DNA of 64,000 nt from Dicyema japonicum (GCA_011109175.1 RDEW01000012.1:279693-343692), one strand, 5' to 3'. Shown: positions 21,761 to 33,437, numbered from the stretch's first letter. A program made the numbers and translations. Notes: a model not told the origin generated them from the sequence alone.

Positions 21761-22179
21761 TTAATAATAAAAAAAAGTAAAAAAAAGGAGGAAGGGTCCA
21801 GGTGTGGAGTCCAAGCCTTATGGTAGGACTCAGATGTAATACCCTCCAGAAATCTCCTTAACTCTTTTGTCAATAAATCGTTGTTGTTGTTGTTGTTCTC
21901 ATTGTTGAAGTAATTTCCCATCATTTTATTTTCAGGGGGCGTTTATGTCCATTCTAAGCACGTGCCCATCTGATTCAAAATATCGATGCTTCATGGCACC
22001 GATTGTGTCGCATTGTTAAAGGGACTTTTTCGGTCAATTGAGTGACATGCTACTGCACAACAAATATCGCCTGGTTTTGATGAACAGTTGATTTGATATT
22101 TAAGGTTATTGAAGGCTTCGATGGGGATGCATCCACGGACAGCAGAGTGATTTTGAACATTATCTTACATATTTGAATT
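21761..22179. other. 3' UTR of J2 and unannotated flank
   Basis: The first 140 bp are the J2 3' end with a (TTG)5-6 run. The rest carries no recognised feature. Confidence 0.4.
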
Positions 22180-22520
22180 ATATCTTTGTAGTGAGATCAA
22201 GATAGGGAGAGCTGTTGGCACACACTGAGGTGAAGATTGAAAAATGAGGGAGAGAGGACTGATAAATGAAGAACTCTGTTGGTGAGGTAACGAAAACAAG
22301 ACATATAATATAAACAAGTTTTTTTTTCAGTCTCCAGAAAAGGGAATTTGCGAACCAGGATTTCCAGAATAAAGGATATTGTCGATACTTTTTTGAATGG
22401 AGGACATGAGAAATTCGATCGAAAGCTTTTGTTAGGTCGATGGAAGGCATGACATTTTTTCAAGGAGAGAATTGTCGAAATCCTCAACAATAAAATGTAG
22501 AGGTATGAGGTTGTCATGAA
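22180..22520 (-). pseudogene. LINE RT remnant (DLTKAFDR)
   Basis: The minus strand reads CLPSIDLTKAFDRISHVLHS, matching RT block 3 with its catalytic Asp (DLTKAFD.I.H). The surrounding frames are decayed and no other block is certain. Confidence 0.5.
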
Positions 22521-22559
22521 ATTATATTTATTTAGAACCCCGGGGTCACAGAGAAAGAA

Positions 22560-23039
22560 AAAGTATAAGCAAATAGTTTAGGTAATACCAGTTCCCCCAA
22601 TTAGAACCACCATTTACTTCTGTAGTCCTCCATTGTATCCACCGCTACCTTGAAGCGTCTACTCTCGCGTTTGCATGGGAAATCGATTGGGGTAAAGAAC
22701 TTATTAAGAGATAGACTTTCATTTGCCGTGGACAGAGATAGGAAAATTGGTTTTCTGTTTTCTTAACAAAAGCGGGGGAGTCTGGCTCCACATCTACGGG
22801 TCATAATTTCTGTAACTAGAGGTCGATCCATTGATTTGTATTGCCCAGCAGTTGTCCGAGGTAGTGAATTGATCTGGTAGAGCATTCACTCCGACAGTAC
22901 AAATTCCATGTGGTAGAGCCTGTGCTATGGTATGTCGGTAAAGTTTTTTAATGTAGTTCTCCAGATTGAAAGGAGTTCTTTTGACGAGTGTACGAAAATA
23001 TTTAGTTTCTGTAGTCCTTTGTAAGAATTTGTTTTGCAT
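22560..23039 (-). CDS. Hypothetical protein, possibly split gene
   Basis: An 81-codon frame (22794-23039) starts MQNKFLQRTTETKYFRTLVK and includes HGICTVGVNALPDQF. It is identical in the other arm (53625-53870). Downstream frames (FPCKRESRRFKVAVDTMEDY) look protein-like but are offset by stops, which could mean micro-introns or decay. I do not recognise the family. It could be host or transposon-derived. Confidence 0.3.
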
Positions 23040-23159
23040 GGCTCGTGGACCTCATCAGTCTTTCGTATGTTACTCATAGAAATATGAGAAACGATGTTGT
23101 GGGTACTCGCACAAGTCGTTGATTATTATGGGATTATAATTTTCCCTCAATCCAGAAGA

Positions 23160-23400
23160 GGAATAGCCAAAAAGTAGCACCGGAGGTTCTGGGAAAGAGA
23201 AAGTTCTTATAGAATCAATGATAACTGCTCGGGTAGAAGAAATCAATAGCCCGATTCATCTATTAGGAGGAAATGCCAAGAACATAATTGTGTAGGGTCC
23301 TCCTTGTTTTTCTGTCGAGGGTAGTCTCCGAGTTATCCACCAGTGGAGAAGGTCCATTCATTAGATCGTTCTAAACCAGTATTCAGATTGCTTAGGTAGA
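23160..23400. repeat. Repeat family B, copy 1
   Basis: This shares an ordered set of blocks (AGAGAAAG, AGGAGGAA, GTGCTCCTTG variant, CTGTCGAGGGTAGT) with 23690-23935, about 65-75 percent by eye. It may be a SINE or a decayed tandem pair. A third, weaker copy may lie near 24250-24370 (GGGTAGCTTCCAAGT). Confidence 0.5.
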
Positions 23401-23689
23401 GATGTGGTCATGTATTGCCTTTGACTTGGATTATCAGGAGGTAGTTTATTATTAAAATATTCAAAATTGAATTAATATGTTTATGTTCATTGGTGTCTTT
23501 ATTATGATAAAATATTTTATTTATGGAATTATTAATATATTGAATAGTTTACTGTATTCGGATTAATAAAATAAATTATTTTACTACATGCAAAAAGACT
23601 CGAATTAGGTGGGTTAGTAGTCCAAAATATAAAATAAATAAATAAAAAGACTCGATTTAGGTGGTTTAGTTGTCCCAACCTCGATATCT

Positions 23690-23935
23690 TGTGCTGGACG
23701 CTTCTACAAGTATTCGAGTTCGTCGGAGGTCCCAAGTAAGAGAAAGCTTTTTGTAGTATCATTAATAGTTGTTCCGCTGATAAGAGCCAACAGTCCGACT
23801 CAACTCTAAGGAGGAAGTGCCCAGAACGCAGTTGTGCTACGGTGCTCCTTGTTTCTGTCGAGGGTAGTTTCCAGTTGATCCAGCAGATCGTCCAAGCCCA
23901 GTTTTCGGATGGCCTTAAAGTAGTATATGTAATAT
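23690..23935. repeat. Repeat family B, copy 2
   Basis: Second copy of the unit at 23160-23400, same orientation. Just upstream, AAAGACTCGAATTAGGTGG and AAAGACTCGATTTAGGTGG lie 55 bp apart (23593 and 23648), a small direct repeat next to an (AAAT)n run. Confidence 0.5.
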
Positions 23936-24835
23936 TGATTATACTCTCTTGAGTAATAATAATCCCATAATACTATTATGCTTAAACATAATTGTATTTA
24001 CTGGCCTAATAGAATACACGCTGTGTTCCCAATCATTAGTTTCCCACACATTGTAGGTCTTCAATATTCACACTGTGTATTTGTCTGTAAGTCTTCCCGA
24101 GAAAACGATTTAACTTTCGTTTTTATTTGTTGACCGGTAGTTAGTTATCCCAATGTACGTGAGAGTGGCGGGCGCTCCCAAAAGTTCCTTAAAGTCATGG
24201 TGGTCTAGTCCCGGAATGATTCGGTTAATTATGTGACCAATATGGTCAGATGAAAAAGCAAAAATTTAGATCCACCAAGAAAGGGAAATATTTTGAGTGG
24301 TTTTTATGAGATTTTCTGGAATCTCTATTAAGGGTAGCTTCCAAGTCGTCTATTGGTGGGCGAGAACCGTCAACAACTCGTTTCTCATTAAGTGAACCGG
24401 TAGGATTCTCCGGTTAGATATTTTAAAAATATTTTATATAGAAAGAAGATAACCGAACTGATTAAATGGTACCGGTTCACCTGAGGGCTCCATTGGTTCC
24501 TGGAAGTGTCTCCGATGTGTCTACGCAAAAAGTCGTCGGGGACAGATGTCTAAGGAAAGACCACTCATTTTCAGACCGTGATACAAATGAAAATAAAGGA
24601 GTCCCGGTTCTATACAGAACTCAAGGAATCCCTAGGCATTCCTTGATTACTAGAAAAGTGTTGAGGGTGGGGTCTTCCGACACAGTAAAATACTAGTCTT
24701 CCCAGGAAGGAGGTGATTTTGTCCAACAATAATTATGAATATGATGAATAATATTAATAATTATATATTTAAATGTAATATTAATTATTTAATAAATTAA
24801 TTTTGTCGCGCTATTTGTATTGTCGTGTTTTTGTA
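23936..24835. other. Unannotated, upstream of Ubl-like gene
   Basis: Possible weak family B copy near 24250-24370. A 76-codon frame at 24466-24696 has no recognisable family. The last 120 bp are very AT-rich and probably hold the promoter of the next gene. Confidence 0.35.
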
Positions 24836-25343
24836 ATGGAAAATTTTACTATCCCAGTTATATTACCAGATGGCTCCACAAAAGACTTCACTGTTCCTGA
24901 AAAGTAGTTAATATTAATATTGTGGTTATGTGATTGCTGAATTGCTTGATTTGGTGTGCAAGGACTCATCTCTCGACAGGTCTAATTACAAATTCAACGT
25001 CTTCATTAACAAAAATGACGATATTAACTGCAAAAATGACAAAATAGCAGACTTGGCTGTCAATTCACTCAAAATTGAGTCACTTTCTAAGAACTCAGTC
25101 AAAAAGTCTTCCAAAGGTAAGCTTGTCAGGTACTTGTTCTCCAAAATGTCTCTCAATGGGAAAAAGAAAAGATCAAAGGTAGAAAGGGTCTCCATTGAGG
25201 AATCTGACGGTCCCATGGAGTTTGTGAAGACCCCAGAAATCCCTGATGACCAGAGAGAGTGTTTGGTAACCACACTGGATGACGAGTTTGGACAAAGAGG
25301 GGACCACCTTAGATTTTGTGCTCCAAAGCCTTACAAAGTTTGA
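24836..25343 (+). CDS. Ubiquitin-like (Cordon-bleu-like?) protein, left copy
   Basis: The first exon starts at ATG 24836 and reads MENFTIPVILPDGSTKDFTV, a beta-hairpin like the start of Ubl/RBD folds. The long frame resumes at 24927 with YVIAELLDLVC, the expected helix, then SSLDRSNYKFNVFI. Removing 22 nt (24904-24925 or 24905-24926) joins the two in one 161-residue frame, but that stretch has GT at its start and no AG at its end. The C-terminal half is basic and low-complexity (KKSSKGKLVRYLFSKM) and ends APKPYKV. The LPDGS..TV layout followed by a short helix recalls the Cobl Ubl domain, but this is tentative. The right copy at 51325-51832 is identical as far as I compared. Confidence 0.5.
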
Positions 25344-25589
25344 TTAACATTTATTAACGTTGTCTTGTGATTAACACTATTGTCACGTGCTATAATTGAA
25401 CTGTCATTACACACAATTGGTGACAACTTGAAATATACTTAATCAAAATCAATAGTATTAGTCCAGTTGGTTAGGGATGTACTTTGAATGTGACATGTGG
25501 ACTCGAGTAGGAGTGTGTTACCTAGAACTTTTCATTACTTGACCGCCTTTTGTGGAAACAGACATTAATCGATAGAACATATCAGATAA

Positions 25590-25850
25590 ACCATGTATAT
25601 TGTTTGGTATTTAGTCCCGATTACCCCACCTAGTCTTCTTCAATTTCGAAGAGGCGTCACGTGGAAACAGGGGACGTCCAGTGTTTGGAAAAATAATTTC
25701 TCTCCTCCACTGGAGGGGTTTCCACAATGGCAGATATGGGTGAACGTGATGCTTGGAAAAGATGCGTCTAAATCCATTTCCGTGGGAAATGGATCACTCA
25801 GTTTTAAACTCTCTTCTTCACTTTAGTTTAGTGATCCTGTGGCAATAAAT
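25590..25850. repeat. SINE-like repeat family A, copy 3
   Basis: This shares GAGGGGTTTCCACAA, a GTCACGTGGAAAC block and GTGATCC blocks with the copy at 3851-4184. It lies downstream of the Ubl-like gene. Confidence 0.45.
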
Positions 25851-26452
25851 AATTTAAGCATCCACACTACTCTGTATTCCCATTGTCTGACTTCCCCAAG
25901 TGGGAGATTGAATATAATCGTTGTATCAATTTCGGTGGAATCCCAGTCACTATCTTCATTTTTAATTATTTAGTCAATCACTAACTTATTAATAATTTAT
26001 ATCACTTTTATTGGTTTTTTTAATATTTGAGGCAAAAAAGTACTTTTATTATTAAAAATACAATTAATTCCCATAGATACGATTTATGGATCACCAATTA
26101 TTTAACAAGTCTTTGTGAAGCAAAATAATTTTTTAATAATATCACTATGTGTCACTGAAATTAAAATAACAGACAACGGTAACATATAAATAACTACATG
26201 ATCCCGACACGCTTCAGAAGCCTCATCAATAATCCTCCTTCGAAGTTTCACAAGAACGAATCGGAGCTCGCAGTTGAGCGGGCAGCCCTCGGTTCTGATA
26301 GTTGATAGTCCAATATTCCATGGATGTCAGTGAAACTTTACAAAAAGATCACCAACTTATGGAGGAATGCCAAATGATAACGTCACCACAGCCATTTCAT
26401 TAATAATATAACAGACAAGACAATATTAACCCCATAACACCGTCATAAATAA
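25851..26452. other. Intergenic between Ubl-like gene and PDI1
   Basis: AT-rich. Near 26160-26230 a block (ACGGTAACATATAAATAACT, minus strand of a GGGATCA...TACCG motif) recalls the LINE-tail repeat at 31490 and 38510. No gene seen. Confidence 0.4.
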
Positions 26453-28009
26453 TTAAAGATCAGAAGAGATCGAATCCCCACTCTGTTGTTTCAGAAACTC
26501 CACAAATGACTCCAAATCCCTTCCCCCTTGATATTTGATTGGATTCATTTTGTCATTTCTGGGTGAGTAGTAAAACGTTGGAAACCTAACAATACACGTG
26601 ACAAATCAACCCAGTCACCTCATAATTGGAAGGATACTCATTACTAGTGGCGTCCATCTTGGCAATAACGACAGACTCATCCCCACTGAACTACAAATAT
26701 GACAGAATACCACCTTAGCGGCCAACTCCTCATAAACAGGCATCACATTCTTGCAATGTCCACACCATGGGGCATAGAACAGGACAAACACATTCTTGTC
26801 CTGGTTCACAATCTCATCAAATGTCAGTCCAACCACTTCCTACACAACTCAGAGTCACATACTACCTGAGGACCCCCAACAGGACTAGAATCGGGAATTG
26901 GGGATGACTTTATTGAAGGCTTGAGATTACCAGCCAAGTAGTCATTCACAAACTTAGAAACTGAATCAAAAGAGAAATCCTGCTGCATTCTGTACTTCTT
27001 ACCGTCCTTCGAGAACATGAAGACCACGATCCTCTCATTTGGGCTAACTCCAAGTTCCTCAGCCCTCGACTGAATATCATCATATCCGCACATGAACTGC
27101 CCCGAGTAGTCATTTTGTTGCATGACCTTCACCATTCTGAATAAACAACCCCCTAACCTCTTTCTGTATTCACTGTATTTCTTGTTGTTAGCATAGTCCA
27201 CGGAAAAGTACGCAATCAGTGTTGGCTTTGTGAAGAGGTCACTTGTCTTGGAAGATATCATTCCACAGGGACCCAGACTACCATAAAGAATATTAATACT
27301 ATGTGTCTCTGACCCAATCAGAAAGACTCTCCCCCTCATTATATGCGGCTCTGTCCTCCCCAGGTTTGTACATAACAACAGAACTACTATAACCATGGAA
27401 GACAACCTCCCCTGTGATCTCTCAGCACAGACTTTGTTATTGTAAGTATAATAAAAGTCAACGACCTTACGGAGAGTGGACTCGGAGACTGATTTGAATT
27501 CTTCAAGCAAATCATCCTTACAAAAGAACCCTGAAATTGTTTAGAAACAGCAACCAAATAATTTGACAGACTTATTGTCGGCCACGACGTCATCAAAGTG
27601 CTCAATAGTATCTACAATAGTGGTTGGTGGTTTGGACAAATCAGAGACATAGTCGTAGTAGGCTTCGAAACTCCTTTCTCCCCGATAGTCGTCCACGTGA
27701 TTCCCATTCTTGAAGTATTTTATTGAGGGATATCCGGAAATGCCATGGTTTTGGCAGAGTTCGGTTTCTGTGGTGCAATCAACCTTTACGAGCCTTGCGT
27801 TTACTCCTGTCTTCTCAACCTCACTTGCCACTTGCTCAAAGATGGGTTTAAAATGTTTGCAGTGTCCACACCTTCACTAAATAAACCACTCACCATGGAG
27901 CATGGAACATCACGTGGAAGAATTGAGTCGTCTTTAGTAGTTTATTGAACTCATTAGCGGTTAAATCGTTGGACAAAAAAAGAGTGAACAAAGTTAATAG
28001 AATGATCAT
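26453..28009 (-). CDS. Protein disulfide isomerase, ERp57/PDIA3-like (PDI1, left)
   Basis: Left copy of the gene fully described at 48656-50215. It is intact. With the eight micro-introns at mirrored positions it encodes 457 residues, one fewer than the right copy, because a 3-bp deletion near 27180 removes one Tyr (SEYRKR against SEYYRKR). It has two WCGHC active sites, a signal peptide and a -SSDL terminus. An RTE LINE is inserted about 280 bp upstream of its start, on the promoter side. Confidence 0.9.
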
Positions 28010-28282
28010 AATTACGTGTACTGAATTTAATATTTTATTATTAATAAATATAGAATAAACATTAAAAAATATAACCGAAAATGATTTAAAGCTAAGAATA
28101 GTTATCTAATTATAATATTTAGTTATTTTCCGTATAGAAAATGCGTGGGATCACAGTCGGAGCATCGAGAAAAAATGGCCCGATTATTGAGAGATGCCGG
28201 GATCACCTGAATATTAGTTATTGGTTAAGACGGTGTTTCTTTGGCTTAAATAATAATAATAATAATAATTTTCAAGCAACAG
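28010..28282. other. 5' flank of PDI1 with LINE-tail-like repeat
   Basis: Holds the presumed PDI1 promoter (AT-rich, 28010-28130). It then holds a GGGATCAC...TTAGTTATTGGTTAAGACGG block ending in (AAT)6 at 28246-28269, a member of the repeat also seen near 31490 and 38510. Confidence 0.45.
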
Positions 28283-28292
28283 TCACTAGAAC

Positions 28293-31200
28293 TTTTTTGG
28301 TTGAGGTGGTGACGTCCCTCTTGAAAAAGTATGTCTGAAAAACACGAAAATTGCAACCTAAATGACTTCTCTCTTTTAACGTTCAATGTCAGAGGAGTCT
28401 CTAGTGCATGGAAAAGAAAAGAACTTTGTGAAGACCTTTCAAAATACAAGATATCAGTCAAATGTCTCCAAGAGACAAAAATATCGAAGGAGTTTGAAGA
28501 ACAACATGGAAAGTTTCATTTAATCTTTCTCTCTGGGGGATCAAAACATTACGGACTCGGATTTGCTGTAAGAAAGGACCTACTCCGCCGCATATACCGT
28601 TATTGGACAATCAATGAAAGGATTGGGATTTTACAAATAACATTGGACAATCATGACTCTCCGAATTGTTATCTTACTATTATTAACGCATATGCTCCAC
28701 ATAGTGGATGGATCAATAAGAAACCCGAGGAAATTGACGACTTTTGTGCGAATCTGTCTGATGTTTATCCCAATTATGCAAATTCCACATTAATATTGAT
28801 TGCCGGTGATCTTAATGCAAAAGTTGAAAGTCGAATCACTATAGAAGAAGCATTCATTGGAAGACATGGAAAGGGAAAAAGGAACATTGCAAGAATCTTG
28901 TTAGCTATCTTTTGTCAAATAAATAATGTTTTCCTTTGTAACACGGCCTTTATGCACTCAGCATGACACAGGACAACTTGGTCAGGCAATAGAACTAAGT
29001 CTGACGGAAGCATTGCGAAAATCTACAATCAAATAGACTACATTATTTGTAGACAAAAAGACCGCAGTATTGTCACTGATGCCCGTGCTTATGGAGGGTC
29101 TATAATTGACAGCGATCACAAGATGGTTATTGCCAAAATATCCATAAAGAAACTTATGGGTTTGCAAGGGATGAAAAGAAAGTGCAATGGACACACGGAA
29201 CTGCGGGGGAAGGGATACGTTTTAGACCATCTAAAGAACAATACTATCCAGGGAGAGGAATTCAGAAAATACCTCGATGAGGGATTGGAAGAAATATCAG
29301 TAGATTTGGCACCGCAAATTGCGTAGACCTTGGTCAAACAGAAGATCATGATTGCTGCGGATATATACCTGAAAGATGACTACGTAACTAAAACACCCAC
29401 TGAAGAAGCAACCGCTTTGAAACTCCTTGGAAATCAACAAAAGGCGATACAATGTCTAAATACAGATGACAAAAATACGAAACAGCGGCTACAAAAGGAA
29501 AGAACAATCATAAAAAGAAAATAAGAAAAGCTGCACGTCGGATATTAAAGAACGAAAGAATAACAAAAATAGAGAAAATCGAAGACCTTAAAGACAATGC
29601 GAAGTTTTATGAAGCTGTCGGACAAATCAGAAAACTACCAAGGAAGACACTGACAGATGAAGAAGGAAAACATATTGCTAACCAACAAGAAATTGCAGAA
29701 CTTATAGCGGATTATTTTGAAGCACAATTCGTATCAAAAAATAGCAAAAAACTCACCATTAACACGGATCAGGGAAAATTAGACGAAGAAATAACTTTGG
29801 AAGAAGTGATGACAGCAAGTTTCAAACTGAAGGACAATAAGAGTTTCGGCCCAGATGGCTTAAATAGTGAATTTTTCAAATATGGAACTCAAAAGCTATA
29901 CATGATTATTGCCTGGATTCTAAACGAAACGTATAGTAAAGGAACCACTTTGCCAATTGGAAAAGGACTATTGATACCAGTACAGAAGCCAAACAAAAAA
30001 TCGGGGAAAGTTGAGAACCTAAGACCAGTGATCTTAACCAACACATTACGGAAGATACTAGCCAATATTACGCTTCAAAGAATGGAGGGACGCCTAGACT
30101 CGTACCTGTCGGCTTATCAAAGTGGCTTCCCAAAGGGAGATCAACGTCAGATGTTATATGGAGCCACAAATGGAGAAGTGCGACTGTTCAAAAATTTAAA
30201 ATAACGACAACCATTCTGGGGATTGATATGTCAAAGGCCTTTGATTCCGTCAACAGGAACAAGCTGCTGCAAATACTGGAGCACTTCTTGGAGGGCTCAA
30301 CGATTAGGATAGTCAAGACACTCTTGACGGACACGAGTTTGATGGTCAGGACTGGGAAAGTTCTATCGAGTACATTTGAAACGATAATTGTTACCCCTCA
30401 AGGAGATCCATTATCCCCGATTTTGTTCATTATTTATCTGGAGGGAGCTCAACGAGACTTGAAGTTTCATATCAGAGAAGGCATGAGCATAATAGCATAT
30501 GCGGACGACGTGGACTTTATTTCGAATAACAAAGAAGAGTTAATTGCACTTTTTGAGAAAATGCCTGATAAAATGACTGAGTGGTCATTAAAAGTAAACA
30601 CAAACAAAACCGAAATCACGGAGCTAAAAAGAAGTGAGGAAAGGACCGACGAGCACTGGCGTAGATCAAAAAAACTAGGATCCCTTCTCGGTGACACCGA
30701 AGATATAACACGAAGGAAGACACTAACTAATGTCGCTTTCAACAAAATGAAGAAGACCTGGCTTCTGCACAATGGGCTTGACCCTAAAACTCGAATGAGA
30801 CTATACAATGCCCTAGTGAGGCCAATCCTATTATATAATGCCGGTACATGGGCATGTACAGGGCAGGAAGTCGAAAAGTTGAATTCTTTTTACAGAAATC
30901 ATCTCCGAGCACTCCTTTCTTCCCAAAGCTTTTTCAAAATGCCGTCCGAAATCTTATACAAGAGAACAGGAACTAAGCCAATATCATGTGATATTACTGA
31001 TTCAAGATTGAGGCTCTTTGGACACATACTCCGCCACGATATGGGGACCCCTGCCAACATAGCAATGGAGGATTATTTTGTCTTAGAAGCTTCTCGTTTC
31101 CGCGGCCGGCCGATGACAACACTGCTGGTTATTCTAGATGAAGATCTCAGGAGGATTGGAAAGTGCCTTAAAGATTGGGACGATCTAGATATGCTACGGA

Positions 31201-31309
31201 ACATGGCAACGGATCGAAAAAGATGGGTGACGTTAATTAGATTATCAACTTTTCGTGTTGCACATGCTTTGTCATGATCTTGGCATCGCGTACGTGCCTA
31301 CAATAATAA
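28293..31309 (+). mobile_element. Full-length RTE-like LINE (copy c, left) with TSD
   Basis: A 3017-bp element is flanked by TCACTAGAAC (28283-28292) and TCACTAGGAC (31310-31319), a 10-bp duplication with one mismatch. It starts with the family 5' end (GGTTGAGGTGGTGACG). The endonuclease (28331-28966) carries LTFNVRGVS, LQETKI, INAYAPHSG and AGDLNAKVE. The RT parts (29797-30204 and 30228-31277) carry DMSKAFDSVNRNKLL, VTPQGDPLSPILF and AYADDVDFIS, with a C-terminal LFGHILRHD. Stops at 28966, 29323 and 29522 and a frameshift near 30200 make it dead. The 29170-29540 part differs strongly from the right arm. Confidence 0.9.
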
Positions 31310-31319
31310 TCACTAGGAC

Positions 31320-31640
31320 TCTACAAAGGTTCCCCACTTTTTAAGACCAACTCCTTTAGAGGCACCTGTGAGGAGAACGAGATCCCTAATGATACCTTCA
31401 AATTTTCCAAAATTAACACGTGCGTGCAGAAAGTGTGTCAGGTCTCGGGACGAATATCGAATAAAGGTGAGATGGTTGCTTAAGGAGGCCGGGATCAGGA
31501 GAGTAGTTAGTTTGGTGTTACCGCGGTATTTGGAATTTTTTCATTTCATCATGTGGTTCACCTGTCCAAATGTTATGGAAGGGTTCAGAATCAAATAAGA
31601 GGACCATTCACTCTGTTTCACCGGGGTCATCTTACTTCAG
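31320..31640 (+). repeat. LINE-tail-like repeat with short coding piece
   Basis: The plus frame 31368-31598 includes SRDEYRIKVRWLLKEAGIRR. The matching spacer sequence at 38470-38520 reads KEEHRAKMRSLLECIGIT. Both are followed by a shared noncoding end (GGGATCA, TTAGTTTGGT, TTACCG). This looks like the C-terminus plus 3' UTR of an unidentified LINE that recurs in the window (also near 28200, 32240 and 26200). Confidence 0.45.
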
Positions 31641-32334
31641 CCTTGACCTCAACCTCCCTCAGACTACTTAACCTTACCGGATATCGCATTCTTTTTCCCC
31701 TTCTTGTATTCTACTTGGTCAATCATTCATGACATGCGAAGTGACCAAATTCTATACTATTGAAGATCACGCGGGAAACTTTGGTTAAACAGAACTCGTG
31801 GCTTTTTAGCTACAAATATGCCGACTGGATACGCTTCCGTTCATTCACTGACAGACGCTCCCCAAATCTCAATATAAATGGTCGCCTATATTATAATGCT
31901 GTTTTTGAAGCAATGTCGTGCTGAAACCACAATTCCTCCTGAGCTTAGTATACCCCCCAGAAAAAATAGGACTCGAGTGGTATCCGCTCTTGACCAAAAT
32001 CATTTCACCGCTGATGTTCGGAAGGTAATTCAAGAACCGACAAAACCCTACGCGGGGTGAACTAAAAGCAAAAGACCTATCTAAGTTGGCAAAATATTAT
32101 AAATCTTCCACAAGGACCATAAGAAGACCACCTACCCTCTATATTCTTATGAAACTCCTAAAAAAGTCTTTAACTTTTCAATTAACTTAACTTATATCTA
32201 TGGAAACTTTCGTGTAACACCAAACTACTATTAACATGGACCTCTACTTGGCACGTTGTTCCTCCCTCAAGCCCACACATGCACGTATCGGCCGTACAAT
32301 TGAATACTCATAGATGCACGGACGGATGTCTAAA
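31641..32334. other. No recognised gene
   Basis: A 60-codon frame at 31878-32060 reads on to 103 codons in the right arm (44479-44790), where one base fewer in a G run joins the frames. The family is unknown. A further partial copy of the LINE-tail repeat lies near 32230-32290. Confidence 0.35.
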
Positions 32335-32760
32335 ATCCTGAATAAACTAGTCCATTCAAAAATTAGGGTCGTTCTAGCTGTTATCCCGTTCCAACGTGGG
32401 TTTAAAAAAATCAGTCACCTCCTAAATATCTTACCTTTCTGATTAATAAAGCACTAGAATCGGTCCCAACATTCTCATTTGGAAGATTTTCATATGGAAT
32501 CTCTGAAAATTTTAGACTACTCCTTTGGCAATCAAAATTGATAATCAAAAATTTATTGAACCAAAAATAAAATTTGCTTTTGGAATTTGAAATTAAATTA
32601 CTGCTTCTTCCGAATGTTCTCCAGGGATCACCACTAACTTCTCTCTTGTTCAGCCTATTTTTGGCAGACCTTCCCACACCGGGAGAGGTAAACAACAACA
32701 TCATTACTCACGCCAGCGAAATTATTTTGGTTACACACAATTGGCGCATTCAGTAGGTCT
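32335..32760 (+). pseudogene. Jockey-like RT fragment, YADD destroyed
   Basis: The plus frame 32574-32756 reads LQGSPLTSLLFSLFLADLP followed by ITHASEIILVTHN. QGSPL..LLFSLFLADLP is RT block 4 of jockey-type LINEs, and the next block should read YADDIILVTH but has HASE, so the catalytic pair is lost. Upstream, 32360-32470 gives RT-like pieces in other frames. Confidence 0.65.
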
Positions 32761-32794
32761 TATAACAACACTTTGATTGCCCTCTAACAAATCC

Positions 32795-33140
32795 CAAAGT
32801 TTTCATAATGGGAATCTCACCGTTGGAGTTGGCCAGGCAACTGCATCGTGTCGTAAGGACTCGTCGCCTTACGGGTAGGATTTAACTGACGAGAATTAGC
32901 CCTCGCTGAAGAGTAGAAAGACTGGCGAAGAGTTAAAGCTATACAGTAAATAACTATATTGACAACCTACCTACGTGGTTCCTATTGTCGATTTAATCTC
33001 TAAATCAAATTAACGATAAAATAAAAAATCAAAATTTCGAACTCTTCTATCTAGGAACCCACCCACGTGGTCACTTGAATTTACTGGCGATTAATTTACC
33101 GATTACCGAGAGAGTGATTGCATGGGGCCAACATATTAGG
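32795..33140. repeat. Partial copy of MITE segment
   Basis: This matches 19690-20045 in the same orientation at over 90 percent by eye, starting at GTTTTCATAATGGGAATCTC. The left TIR is absent and about 20 bp are missing inside the right TIR. A perfect inverted pair CGTAAGG/CCTTACG lies inside it. Confidence 0.7.
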
Positions 33141-33437
33141 TAACCTTTAATAGAGACATATTCTTTCGTCACATCGAAATGTCGACAAATGGGTGAAAAT
33201 ACAGTACAACGTGCCTTTAACATAATGACCGGGCAGTTCTCGTCCATCATGGTTTGATGATTTAAAAGAGGAGTATAAATCCAAGTTGAGGGCTCTTCAT
33301 TAAGACTGTGAACTATGTAAATCCACCAATGCCCCATAGCAGCACGTGGTCTGTCACTGACTAGTCCACTTCAAGATTTAGTGATTACATAAATAAGAGA
33401 GAGAATATTCCAAAATAAACCCAAGAAGTGTAAAATC
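33141..33437. other. 3' flank of PDI2
   Basis: An 88-codon minus frame (33071-33337) overlaps the repeat above and has no recognised family. No other signal. Confidence 0.35.

Noticed and set aside
26615-26836. Single-domain thioredoxin gene (contains YAPWCGHC)
   Set aside because: It is the last-domain exon of PDI1 plus read-through of micro-introns.
28246-28269. (AAT)n and other TAA/TTG runs as functional microsatellites or CRISPR-like arrays
   Set aside because: They are the tails of retroelements. There is no repeat-spacer pattern anywhere.
33071-33337. 88-codon minus frame as a coding gene
   Set aside because: It runs half through the MITE-derived repeat and has no recognisable motif.
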